NCBI GenBank assembly: GCA_963783855.1
Contig: CAWAPE010000003.1
Coordinates: 186,001-250,000, forward strand
Direction: 5' to 3'
Source: JAKAGZ01 sp963783855
GTDB taxonomy: Bacteria; Bacteroidota; Ignavibacteria; Ignavibacteriales; Ignavibacteriaceae
Length of the DNA stretch: 64,000 nucleotides
Part shown: positions 50,485 through 58,068 of the stretch, piece by piece
How positions within the stretch are numbered: the stretch's first letter is position 1
How the letters are laid out: each line of letters begins with the position of its first letter
Translations under genes and position numbers: made by a program
The notes under the pieces: generated by a model
Told to the model about the DNA's origin: nothing
The model's database searches: none
What the model saw: only the letters and a program-made list of their open reading frames with translations

Positions 50485-51117
50485 ATGCGACACAGAGTTA
50501 AAGGTAGAAAATTAAAAAGAACAGCAAGTCATCGTGCTGCTTTGTTGAATTCGCTTGCTACTTCTTTATTAAAACATAAAAGAATTAAGACGACACTCGC
50601 GAAAGCAAAAGAAGCCAGAGGTTTTGTTGAAACTATCATTACAAAAGCAAAGAAAAACGATCTGAATTCAAGACGTCAGGTAATGCGTTTTATAAATGAT
50701 AAAGAAGTTGTTAAAGAATTATTCAATGACATAGTTCCTAAAGTTGGCGATAGACCAGGCGGTTATACTCGTGTTATAAAACTTGGTAACAGAATTGGTG
50801 ATGCGGCTTCTATGGCAGTTTTAGAACTTGTTGATTACAACGAAGTTATTAACAAAAAAGCGGAAGACAGTAAGGAAAAGAAAGAGACTAAAAAGAGTGC
50901 AAAAAAAGCTGAAAAAGAAGAAAATGAAGTTGAAGATGCAAAAGTAGTTGAAGAAACTCCCGCTAAAAAAGAGAAAAAAGAAGCTAAGGCGAAAAAAGAA
51001 ACTGCTGAAAAGAAAGAGCCGGAAGCAAAGAAAGAAACCAAGGCAAAAAAGGAAACCAAGGCTAAGAAAGAGACTAAAGAAAAGACTGAAAAGAAAGAGA
51101 AAAAAGATAAGAAATAA
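50485..51117 (+). CDS. rplQ: 50S ribosomal protein L17 with long Lys/Glu-rich C-terminal tail
   Basis: The conserved L17 body is residues 1 to about 118 (MRHRVKGRKLKRTASHRAAL, GDRPGGYTRVIKLGNRIGDA). About 90 more residues form a low-complexity tail made of Lys, Glu, Ala and Thr, with repeats such as KAKKETKAKKET. Most L17 proteins are near 120-140 residues. The tail is in frame with normal codon use, so it seems to be translated. Confidence 0.95.
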   Translation: MRHRVKGRKLKRTASHRAALLNSLATSLLKHKRIKTTLAKAKEARGFVETIITKAKKNDLNSRRQVMRFINDKEVVKELFNDIVPKVGDRPGGYTRVIKLGNRIGDAASMAVLELVDYNEVINKKAEDSKEKKETKKSAKKAEKEENEVEDAKVVEETPAKKEKKEAKAKKETAEKKEPEAKKETKAKKETKAKKETKEKTEKKEKKDKK

Positions 51118-51143
51118 TAACAATTTTTATTTTCTATTTACAG

Positions 51144-51176
51144 GAGTAACTGGCAAAACCGGTTACTCTTTTTTTT
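51144..51176 (+). terminator. Terminator after rplQ, touching engB
   Basis: A 10-bp stem GAGTAACTGG / CCGGTTACTC (one G-T pair) with a CAAAA loop, followed by eight Ts. It ends 4 bases before the engB ATG. Confidence 0.88.
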
Positions 51177-51179
51177 GCA

Positions 51180-51770
51180 ATGTTTGAAAACCCGAAATTT
51201 ATAAAGTCAGTTTTTACTTTGGAGGGCGTTGTAAAAGAACAACTACCTGAAGTAATTCTTTGCGGCAGATCAAACGTTGGTAAATCATCCCTTATAAATT
51301 CCCTATTTAACAGAAAAAATTTAGCTAAGATAAGTTCCACTCCAGGTAAAACCAGATCCATTAATTATTATTTAATAGATGATAAATTTTTCCTGGTTGA
51401 TTTACCCGGTTTTGGGTATGCAAAGATCAGCAGAACTGAGAGGGAATACTGGGCTTCACTTATTGAAGGATTCTTATCGAAATCAGATAATATTTTTCTT
51501 GCCCTGCATATTATAGACAGCAGGCATAAACCTACCGATCTTGATATAAAATTAAATTCATTCTTGAATCATTTTGAAATTCCTTACAATATTATTTTGA
51601 GCAAGGTTGATAAGCTCAAACAATCAGAAATGGCACTTGCAAAAAAAAATATAAAAAATTACTTCCCTGAATTAAGCTACGGGGACAACCTATTCGTGTA
51701 TTCTTCGGTAAAAAAGACTGGTAAAAAAGAACTATTACAGAGATTCTCAGCTCTTTTCTATTCACGGTAA
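51180..51770 (+). CDS. engB: Ribosome biogenesis GTP-binding protein EngB (YsxC/YihA)
   Basis: GTPase needed for late 50S assembly. It has 196 residues with G1 GRSNVGKS (29-36), G3 DLPGFGYA and G4 SKVDK. The normal N-terminus (FENPKFIKSVFTLEGV) begins at ATG 51180, directly behind the T-run of the rplQ terminator, so there is no room for a standard ribosome binding site. It may be leaderless or weakly translated on read-through transcripts. Confidence 0.95.
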   Translation: MFENPKFIKSVFTLEGVVKEQLPEVILCGRSNVGKSSLINSLFNRKNLAKISSTPGKTRSINYYLIDDKFFLVDLPGFGYAKISRTEREYWASLIEGFLSKSDNIFLALHIIDSRHKPTDLDIKLNSFLNHFEIPYNIILSKVDKLKQSEMALAKKNIKNYFPELSYGDNLFVYSSVKKTGKKELLQRFSALFYSR

Positions 51771-51858
51771 TTATTGCCAAAACCTGCCGTTTGCTATTAG
51801 ATAATTCTAAATTTATATTTAATTTTAGTTTTTAATTTTCAGTAAATAAGCTACATAA

Positions 51859-53736
51859 ATGGATAGAAGGCAGAAAAGACGAATATTTATATTTTTGTTG
51901 GTACCACTACTGGCCGCCATCCTTTTTATTACGGATGATCTGGTTATAAGGGTTATTACAATTGTACTTTTGGTTGTTTATGTGGCCTTTATAATATTCC
52001 TCAGGGATTCTCTAAAATTTAACCGGGGCGGGTACATCCCCAATAGTGGCGAAGAAGAAGACCTTCCTCCCGTGGATGACTATACTTCCGATTATTCCAG
52101 TTCCAATGTTGACTCAGATGAGTCATTCCAGATTGTTTCCAAGAATAGAAATTTAGACGTAATTACGGATGACAATTATACTCCGGAATTTAAAGTTTCT
52201 AAAACAACTCTAAAACCACCCGACCTTAAAGAAAGATTTGAAGAAATTGCTAATGAAAGCATACCGGAAGATCTTGGACATGATGGACAATTTGCTTTTG
52301 TACTTGAAAAAATGCTGACGGTAATTAAGGAAGCCTACACTGCTCACACAGCAATATTTTTTTGGTATAATAAATCAAAGGAAAAACTTTCTATTGAAAG
52401 GTTTGTCTCAAATAGTACAGAACTTACAAGGCGCAAACTGGATGTTGAAGATGATATTCTTAGTAAAATTGTTGAGAAAGGGGAACCCGAACTATTAAGT
52501 GACATTCCATCAACTGCAGAATCTGATGTAATTAGATATTATGATTCACCGCAGGGAATAAGAAGTTTTGTCGGTGTTCCTTTATTTTATGATAAATCTC
52601 TGATAGCAATTATTGCGGTAGATGCCAAAGTTGAAGATGCATTCGGAATCGAAACGATATATTCTCTTGGCAGGTTCATTAGAGTTATAACTATGCTGAT
52701 CTCTATTTTTGAAGAGAAACACTCTGACAGTATTTCCCAACAGAGACTAAATGGTTTATTAAACATTATTAATCCTGAACAAAAAATTGACAATGAACAG
52801 GAACTTGTTGATTCACTTCAAAACGTGCTCGGGTATTTATTAAACTGGGATGCTTCGGCCTTTGTTTATTATAAGCCTGTGGAGAAGAAATTTCAAACTA
52901 TTAAAGTCTATAATAATACATCATTGAAATATATCGGTGAAGGTCTAGATATTGAAATTAATGGCACACTGGTAGGTAAATCTATAGCTACAGGAATGCC
53001 TGTTAAAATTGATAATATTTCTTCGGGTGATTATAAGAGATATGCGAAATCTGAAGACGTAAGTTTTGATGGATCATTTCTGGCTATCCCGATGATTTAT
53101 CATGGGCAAAATTACGGTGTGCTTTGTTTTGAAAGCCTGAAGAAAAATATTTATACTAATTCTGATGTGCATTTCCTTAGAAATGCAATGAACATAATTG
53201 CGTATGTCGTTTATTCCTATTCAACGCAAGTTTTGCTAAAAAGTCTGCTTGCTATTGATGTAGAAACACGAGCATTGAGTGGTGAAATATTTAAAGAGAG
53301 AATGGCTGCAGATCTTTATAAAGCTGAACAGGCAAAGGTGCCCGGTGCACTTGCATTAATTAGGATTGACGATTTCCTTGAGCAGGAATCACTTTTTGAA
53401 GGAGATCCTTTCCCTAAGGTTTTAACCTCTGTCACCAAGACCATTGAAAATGAAATGACTCCTCTTAATCTATTTGGAAGGATGGAGGAAAAAGTCTTCG
53501 GTGTGTACTTTTTTAATGCGACCCCTAAGGATGTCTTTTTATGGGCTGAAAAACTGCGTGTGAAAATTGCCCGCAAACCAATTGCCGTTGTTTCAAAGCA
53601 GACAACTTATACAATTTCAGTTGGAGTGGCGGCTGCTTCAAATAAATCCGACGTGGAAGAAATATTATACAATGCCGACCTCGCATTGCAAAAGGCTGTG
53701 CAGATGGGCGGTAACCGCGTAAGAAACGTAAACTAA
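51859..53736 (+). CDS. Membrane protein with two GAF domains and a degenerate GGDEF domain
   Basis: A 625-residue protein. Two membrane segments (about 10-50) are followed by an acidic linker, two GAF-like sensor domains (about 135-285 and 310-460; GVPLFYDKSLIAIIAVDAK, AIPMIYHGQNYGVLCFES) and a C-terminal GGDEF-like fold (465-625). The signature loop, normally GGDEF, reads MEEKVF, so cyclic di-GMP synthesis is unlikely. It may act as a sensor or binding scaffold. It ends 4 bases before deoB. Confidence 0.78.
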   Translation: MDRRQKRRIFIFLLVPLLAAILFITDDLVIRVITIVLLVVYVAFIIFLRDSLKFNRGGYIPNSGEEEDLPPVDDYTSDYSSSNVDSDESFQIVSKNRNLDVITDDNYTPEFKVSKTTLKPPDLKERFEEIANESIPEDLGHDGQFAFVLEKMLTVIKEAYTAHTAIFFWYNKSKEKLSIERFVSNSTELTRRKLDVEDDILSKIVEKGEPELLSDIPSTAESDVIRYYDSPQGIRSFVGVPLFYDKSLIAIIAVDAKVEDAFGIETIYSLGRFIRVITMLISIFEEKHSDSISQQRLNGLLNIINPEQKIDNEQELVDSLQNVLGYLLNWDASAFVYYKPVEKKFQTIKVYNNTSLKYIGEGLDIEINGTLVGKSIATGMPVKIDNISSGDYKRYAKSEDVSFDGSFLAIPMIYHGQNYGVLCFESLKKNIYTNSDVHFLRNAMNIIAYVVYSYSTQVLLKSLLAIDVETRALSGEIFKERMAADLYKAEQAKVPGALALIRIDDFLEQESLFEGDPFPKVLTSVTKTIENEMTPLNLFGRMEEKVFGVYFFNATPKDVFLWAEKLRVKIARKPIAVVSKQTTYTISVGVAAASNKSDVEEILYNADLALQKAVQMGGNRVRNVN

Positions 53737-53740
53737 AACT

Positions 53741-54898
53741 ATGAACAACTTTTTTATTATTGTACTCGATGGAGTAGGTATTGGTGAATTACCTGATGCC
53801 GATCAATATGGAGACCGCGGAAGCAATACTCTAAGCAACATTGCAAATGCTGTTGGTGGATTGAATCTGCCGAATCTTGAGAAACTTGGACTTGGAAATA
53901 TTTATGATATAAAAGGTCTGAACAGAGTTGAAAAACCTTTGGCATCTTTCGGCAAGCTTGCAGAAATTTCTAAAGGGAAAGATTCAACAACCGGGCATTG
54001 GGAAATCTCAGGTTTATACGTTGATACAGATTTTTCATATTTCCCTGATGGGTTTCCGGATAAAATTATTAATAAATTTAAAGAACTAACAGGTTGCCGG
54101 GGAATTCTAGGAAACAAGGCGGCCTCGGGTACAGAGATTATTAAAGAACTCGGGGATGAACACGTAAAAACAGGTTTTCCAATTGTTTATACTTCCGCAG
54201 ATTCCGTCTTTCAGATTGCAGCACATGAAGATGTAATACCACTAGAAAAATTGTACGAAATATGCAAAATCACACGAGAGAAAGTACTTGCACCACCATT
54301 GCTGCTTGGAAGAGTGATTGCAAGACCTTTTATCGGATTATCAGGGAATTACACGCGAACGACTAGCAGGAAAGATTTTTCCCTTGATCCACCAGCAGAA
54401 ACGATTCTTGATCTGTTGAGCAAAAATGAAATAACAACTGTTGCTATAGGAAAAATAAATGATCTTTTTAATTATAAGGGGATCAAAATTAAAGAAAAAA
54501 CCAAATCAAATTCTGAGGGATTTGCAAAACTTTTGGAATATGCCGGTAAGGGCAAGGGAAATTTCATTTTTACTAACCTTGTTGATTTTGATGTCTATTT
54601 CGGGCATAGAAATGATCCTGCAGGATTTGCAAATGCGCTTAAAGAGTTTGATGATTTCTTACCGGAATTTCTTTCAAAACTAGATGAATCAGATGCAGTT
54701 GTTATAACGGCAGATCATGGTAACGATCCAACCACCCCCAGTACGGACCACAGCAGAGAATACACACCGTTACTTTATTATAAAAAAAATATAGAAGGTA
54801 AGGATCTAGGCAGCAGAAAAACGTTTTCAGATATTGGAAAAACTGCTGCAGAATACTTTAAAGTAAAAAACAGCCTAAAAGGGGCCAGCTTTTTATAA
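53741..54898 (+). CDS. deoB: Phosphopentomutase
   Basis: Interconverts (deoxy)ribose 1- and 5-phosphates in nucleoside salvage. It has 385 residues, an alkaline phosphatase-superfamily fold with the metal-site regions IVLDGVGIGELPDA, GKDSTTGHWEISG and TADHGNDPTTPSTDHSREY. It begins 4 bases after the GAF/GGDEF gene. The two microcompartment vertex genes come next but from their own promoter. Confidence 0.94.
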   Translation: MNNFFIIVLDGVGIGELPDADQYGDRGSNTLSNIANAVGGLNLPNLEKLGLGNIYDIKGLNRVEKPLASFGKLAEISKGKDSTTGHWEISGLYVDTDFSYFPDGFPDKIINKFKELTGCRGILGNKAASGTEIIKELGDEHVKTGFPIVYTSADSVFQIAAHEDVIPLEKLYEICKITREKVLAPPLLLGRVIARPFIGLSGNYTRTTSRKDFSLDPPAETILDLLSKNEITTVAIGKINDLFNYKGIKIKEKTKSNSEGFAKLLEYAGKGKGNFIFTNLVDFDVYFGHRNDPAGFANALKEFDDFLPEFLSKLDESDAVVITADHGNDPTTPSTDHSREYTPLLYYKKNIEGKDLGSRKTFSDIGKTAAEYFKVKNSLKGASFL

Positions 54899-54930
54899 AA
54901 TGTAGCTGGAAAAATTTTACTTCAGACAGA

Positions 54931-54959
54931 TTGAATCTTTTATTTTGTGGGGGTATATT
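54931..54959 (+). promoter_or_regulatory. Sigma-70 promoter for the vertex protein and rpoD genes
   Basis: TTGAAT (54931-54936) and TATATT (54954-54959), with a 17-bp spacer, lie about 40 bases before the first vertex gene. Confidence 0.65.
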
Positions 54960-55000
54960 AACACTTTAGGATGTATACAAACCTTAAGAAGAGGTAATTT

Positions 55001-55300
55001 TTGTTTTTAGGAAGAGTAATAGGCAATGTTTGGTCGACTAAAAAAGATGAAAATCTTGTTGGCGCAAAATTTTTAATTGTACGCCAGATTGACCTTAATA
55101 TGAAAGATAAGGAAAACTTTGTTGTAGCAGTAGACAGCGTTGGGGCCGGAGAGGGAGAAGTTGTTTTGGTTGCTACAGGAAGCTCTTCCAGGCAAACAAG
55201 TTTTACCAAAGACAAACCGGTTGATGCAGTAATTATGGCAATTGTTGACAAACTTGATATTTCACTAAAAGAATATATTGAAGAACACAGATTAAGCTGA
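55001..55300 (+). CDS. EutN/CcmL family microcompartment vertex protein, first copy
   Basis: A 99-residue protein of the pentameric BMC-P family that caps vertices of bacterial microcompartments. MFLGRVIGNVWSTKKDENL, VAVDSVGAGEGEVVLVATGS and VDAVIMAIVDKLDI match the family. It starts at TTG 55001 with AAGAGG upstream; the sister gene also starts TTG. No hexameric shell gene is in the window, so the shell, if any, is encoded elsewhere. Confidence 0.9.
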   Translation: MFLGRVIGNVWSTKKDENLVGAKFLIVRQIDLNMKDKENFVVAVDSVGAGEGEVVLVATGSSSRQTSFTKDKPVDAVIMAIVDKLDISLKEYIEEHRLS

Positions 55301-55336
55301 TTCTAAAATATTATATAATAATTTAGGAATAACCAA

Positions 55337-55612
55337 TTGTTCCTGGGTAAAGTAATAGGAAATGTGTGGGCTACAAAAAAGTATGAGGCTTTAAATAGCT
55401 TCAAGTTACTTTTTGTACAACCTATAAATGGTGAAAATCAGGAATTAGGAGAACCAATAATTGCGGTTGATACTGTCGGTGCCGGTCCGGGTGAAAAAAT
55501 ATTTTATATAACTGCCTCTGAAGCAGTAATACCCCTGCCCGTGGATATGGCCCCCGTTGACGCTTCAATAGTTGGAATTGTGGACACAATTAATCTGTCT
55601 GTTGACAGATAA
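55337..55612 (+). CDS. EutN/CcmL family microcompartment vertex protein, second copy
   Basis: A 91-residue paralogue of the preceding gene: MFLGKVIGNVWATKKYEALN, VDTVGAGPGEKIFYITASEA and PVDASIVGIVDTINL. TTG start. The two differ enough to be separate vertex types. Fused to neither neighbour; rpoD starts 39 bases later. Confidence 0.9.
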   Translation: MFLGKVIGNVWATKKYEALNSFKLLFVQPINGENQELGEPIIAVDTVGAGPGEKIFYITASEAVIPLPVDMAPVDASIVGIVDTINLSVDR

Positions 55613-55651
55613 ACTTACAAAAGTAACACAAAACTTTAGGGAGGTTTGTAA

Positions 55652-56506
55652 GTGAGAATTACTAAACAATATACCAATCGTGAAAGTCAATCTCTGGATA
55701 AATACCTGCAGGAAATTGGTAAAGTTGACCTGCTTACACCCGATCAGGAAATCGATCTCGCCATTCGCATAAAAAAAGGCGACCAAATCGCACTCGAATC
55801 TTTAACCAAAGCAAATTTACGTTTTGTTGTAAGCGTTGCAAAACAATACCAAAATCAGGGGCTTTCCCTTGGTGATCTTATAAATGAAGGAAACCTTGGG
55901 CTGATAAAAGCAGCAAAAAGATTTGATGAAACAAGAGGCTTCAAATTTATTTCATATGCTGTCTGGTGGATCAGACAATCAATTTTACAGGCGTTGGCAG
56001 AACAATCAAGAATTGTAAGATTACCTCTTAACAGGGTAGGGGCACTTAATAAGATTGGTAAAGCTTATAGTAATCTTGAACAGGAATTTGAAAGAGAACC
56101 CAGCGCTACAGAGCTTGCTTCTGAACTGGAAATGGATGTAAGTGAAGTTGCCGATACACTTAAGATAGCAGGTAGACACGTTTCAATGGATGCTCCATTT
56201 GCACAAGGTGAAGATAACAGGCTTTTAGATGTCATACAGAATGACCAGCAACCAACTCCTGATTTTTCTTTAATGTCTGAGTCTTTAAGGGCTGAAATTG
56301 ACAGAGCGCTTTCTACACTTACTGAAAGAGAAGCAGAAGTAATCAAACTTTATTTTGGACTAAATAAAGAACATTCCTTAACTCTTGAGGAAATAGGTGA
56401 AAGATTTAATTTGACAAGAGAAAGAGTCAGACAGATTAAAGAAAAAGCTATTCGCAGGCTCAGGCATGCTTCGAGGAGCAAAAATTTAAGGGCTTATCTC
56501 GGTTAA
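55652..56506 (+). CDS. rpoD: Primary RNA polymerase sigma factor, short Bacteroidota type
   Basis: A 284-residue sigma-70 without region 1.1. Region 1.2 (SLDKYLQEIGKVDLLTPDQE), 2 (LRFVVSVAKQYQNQGLSLGD, FKFISYAVWWIRQSI), 3 and 4.2 (LTLEEIGERFNLTRERVRQI) are all present. GTG start with a strong GGGAGG site. The short form is the usual housekeeping sigma factor of Bacteroidota and relatives, yet the promoters in this window look like classical TTGACA/TATAAT types. Confidence 0.93.
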   Translation: MRITKQYTNRESQSLDKYLQEIGKVDLLTPDQEIDLAIRIKKGDQIALESLTKANLRFVVSVAKQYQNQGLSLGDLINEGNLGLIKAAKRFDETRGFKFISYAVWWIRQSILQALAEQSRIVRLPLNRVGALNKIGKAYSNLEQEFEREPSATELASELEMDVSEVADTLKIAGRHVSMDAPFAQGEDNRLLDVIQNDQQPTPDFSLMSESLRAEIDRALSTLTEREAEVIKLYFGLNKEHSLTLEEIGERFNLTRERVRQIKEKAIRRLRHASRSKNLRAYLG

Positions 56507-56513
56507 AAATGTC

Positions 56514-57260
56514 ATGTTAAAAAACAAAATGATTTTATTTGCAGCTGTTGCCGGAATATTTATTTATTCCGGTTGTTCTGCCTCCTCAAATACCACACGA
56601 TATGGTGAAAAATCCACTGACGATACACACAATACCTCGGATGTAAGATTCTCCTCAGATAATGATAATGACCAGGCCGGGAATGAAAATTCCAAAGTTA
56701 AAGATCAGGATAAAGCATCCGTTCATAATAATGACGACTCAGATCCTGATGATCTTCCTGCGAATGAACCAAGGGTCGATATTTCAAACGTTATAAAAAA
56801 AATTAATTCTTCAAGTACTTCTAACGACCTATCCTCAGACAATGGTACTCCCAGAGAAAGAATGTTGATGGAAATATTAAAATATATCAACACACCGTAT
56901 CAATATGGGGGAACATCGGCAAATGGAATTGATTGTTCTGCATTTACACAATCGGTTTACAATAAATCACTCGCAGTTAATTTGCAAAGAACAGCACGAG
57001 AGCAATACGACGAAGGTGAGGAAATTGATAATATTGATGATCTAAAATTTGGAGACCTGGTGTTTTTTAATACACGCAGAAGAGTTAAACCCGGCCACGT
57101 TGGAATTTATATCGGTGATCATCTTTTCGCACATGCTTCAAAAAAAGGGGTAACTGTTTCCTCACTTGATATGGAATATTATTCCAGAAGATTTATGGGT
57201 GGAAGAAGAATTGAACAGGGGTTACCTTCCGATAAATCAGGTGAGTATGGGTCAAAATAA
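56514..57260 (+). CDS. NlpC/P60 family lipoprotein (peptidoglycan hydrolase)
   Basis: Probable cell-wall endopeptidase. The 248-residue protein has a lipobox (IYSGC, Cys21), a long Asp/Ser/Asn-rich linker (25-110) and a C-terminal NlpC/P60 domain with Cys141 (GIDCSAF), His195 (PGHVGIYIG) and His207 (FAHAS). ATG start 8 bases after rpoD. Confidence 0.9.
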   Translation: MLKNKMILFAAVAGIFIYSGCSASSNTTRYGEKSTDDTHNTSDVRFSSDNDNDQAGNENSKVKDQDKASVHNNDDSDPDDLPANEPRVDISNVIKKINSSSTSNDLSSDNGTPRERMLMEILKYINTPYQYGGTSANGIDCSAFTQSVYNKSLAVNLQRTAREQYDEGEEIDNIDDLKFGDLVFFNTRRRVKPGHVGIYIGDHLFAHASKKGVTVSSLDMEYYSRRFMGGRRIEQGLPSDKSGEYGSK

Positions 57261-57382
57261 ATTTGCCTCCTCAAAAATATCTTCCTATTTCTTTACTCAG
57301 TAATAATTTTAGTATTGTAAATAAAGCCTGTTATTTATAGGTTCAAATTTTAATAATCAATTCTAATGAGGTATAATTAAAA

Positions 57383-57883
57383 ATGAACTTTCTGAAAAAC
57401 CATTTATTTAAAAAATTATTATTGATAATTGTATTTTCCCTTTTATATACCCTTTCAATAAATGCACAAAATAAGAATAAAGTAAAAATTGAAATAAAAA
57501 AAGGTGATCCCTGGACAGTAAACCAGGTAATTACCCCTTCTGAACTAGAGCACAAGCTCACAAGCAAAAAGGGAAAGAAACCCGAGGTTTTGCAAATTGG
57601 GTTCGATTTTTTATATAAACAAGGACATATACCCGGCTCTAAATATATTGGTGCGGCTTCAAGTGATAAAGGAATTACAGCATTGATGAATTATGTTAAA
57701 AAATTGAATAAAAATACCTCTATAGTGATTTACTGCGGTTGTTGTCCTATGACACACTGCCCAAATGTTAAACCTGCATTCCAGACCCTTGAAAAAATGG
57801 GCTATAAAAATGTAAAACTTCTATATCTTCCGGGAGATTTTGATCAGGATTGGGCTCAAAATGGCTATCCTGTTAAAAAATAA
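57383..57883 (+). CDS. Secreted rhodanese-like protein
   Basis: A 166-residue protein with a signal peptide (ending SINAQN) and one rhodanese domain. LQIGFDFLYKQGHIPGSKYI matches the family's DVR..GHIPGA region. The active-site loop reads YCGCCPMTHCPN, with four Cys in place of the usual single Cys. It probably handles sulfur or acts as a thiol sensor in the envelope; substrate unknown. Confidence 0.82.
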   Translation: MNFLKNHLFKKLLLIIVFSLLYTLSINAQNKNKVKIEIKKGDPWTVNQVITPSELEHKLTSKKGKKPEVLQIGFDFLYKQGHIPGSKYIGAASSDKGITALMNYVKKLNKNTSIVIYCGCCPMTHCPNVKPAFQTLEKMGYKNVKLLYLPGDFDQDWAQNGYPVKK

Positions 57884-58025
57884 GTTTTGGAGAAAATCGC
57901 AACATCTGGATTTTATTCCAGCCAATTGATTTTTGAATCCTTTGCTATAAATATGGATTTAACTATAAGAGACATGTTCCAGAATTCTAATAGAAGAAAG
58001 AATTAATTTTTTTGAAAGGAAAAAA

Positions 58026-58058
58026 TATCACTCTCTTCTAATAAGGAAGAGAGTGATT
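58026..58058 (-). terminator. Terminator of the S9 peptidase gene
   Basis: A 12-bp perfect stem (ATCACTCTCTTC / GAAGAGAGTGAT) with a 7-base loop. On the minus strand it is followed by a T-rich run, 11 bases past the peptidase stop. Confidence 0.8.
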
Positions 58059-58068
58059 AATGTCTAAC

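Noticed and set aside
50821..51123. Minus-strand Phe/Leu-rich frame resembling a membrane protein
   Set aside because: It is the antisense of the Lys-rich L17 tail, which gives Phe and Leu codons automatically.
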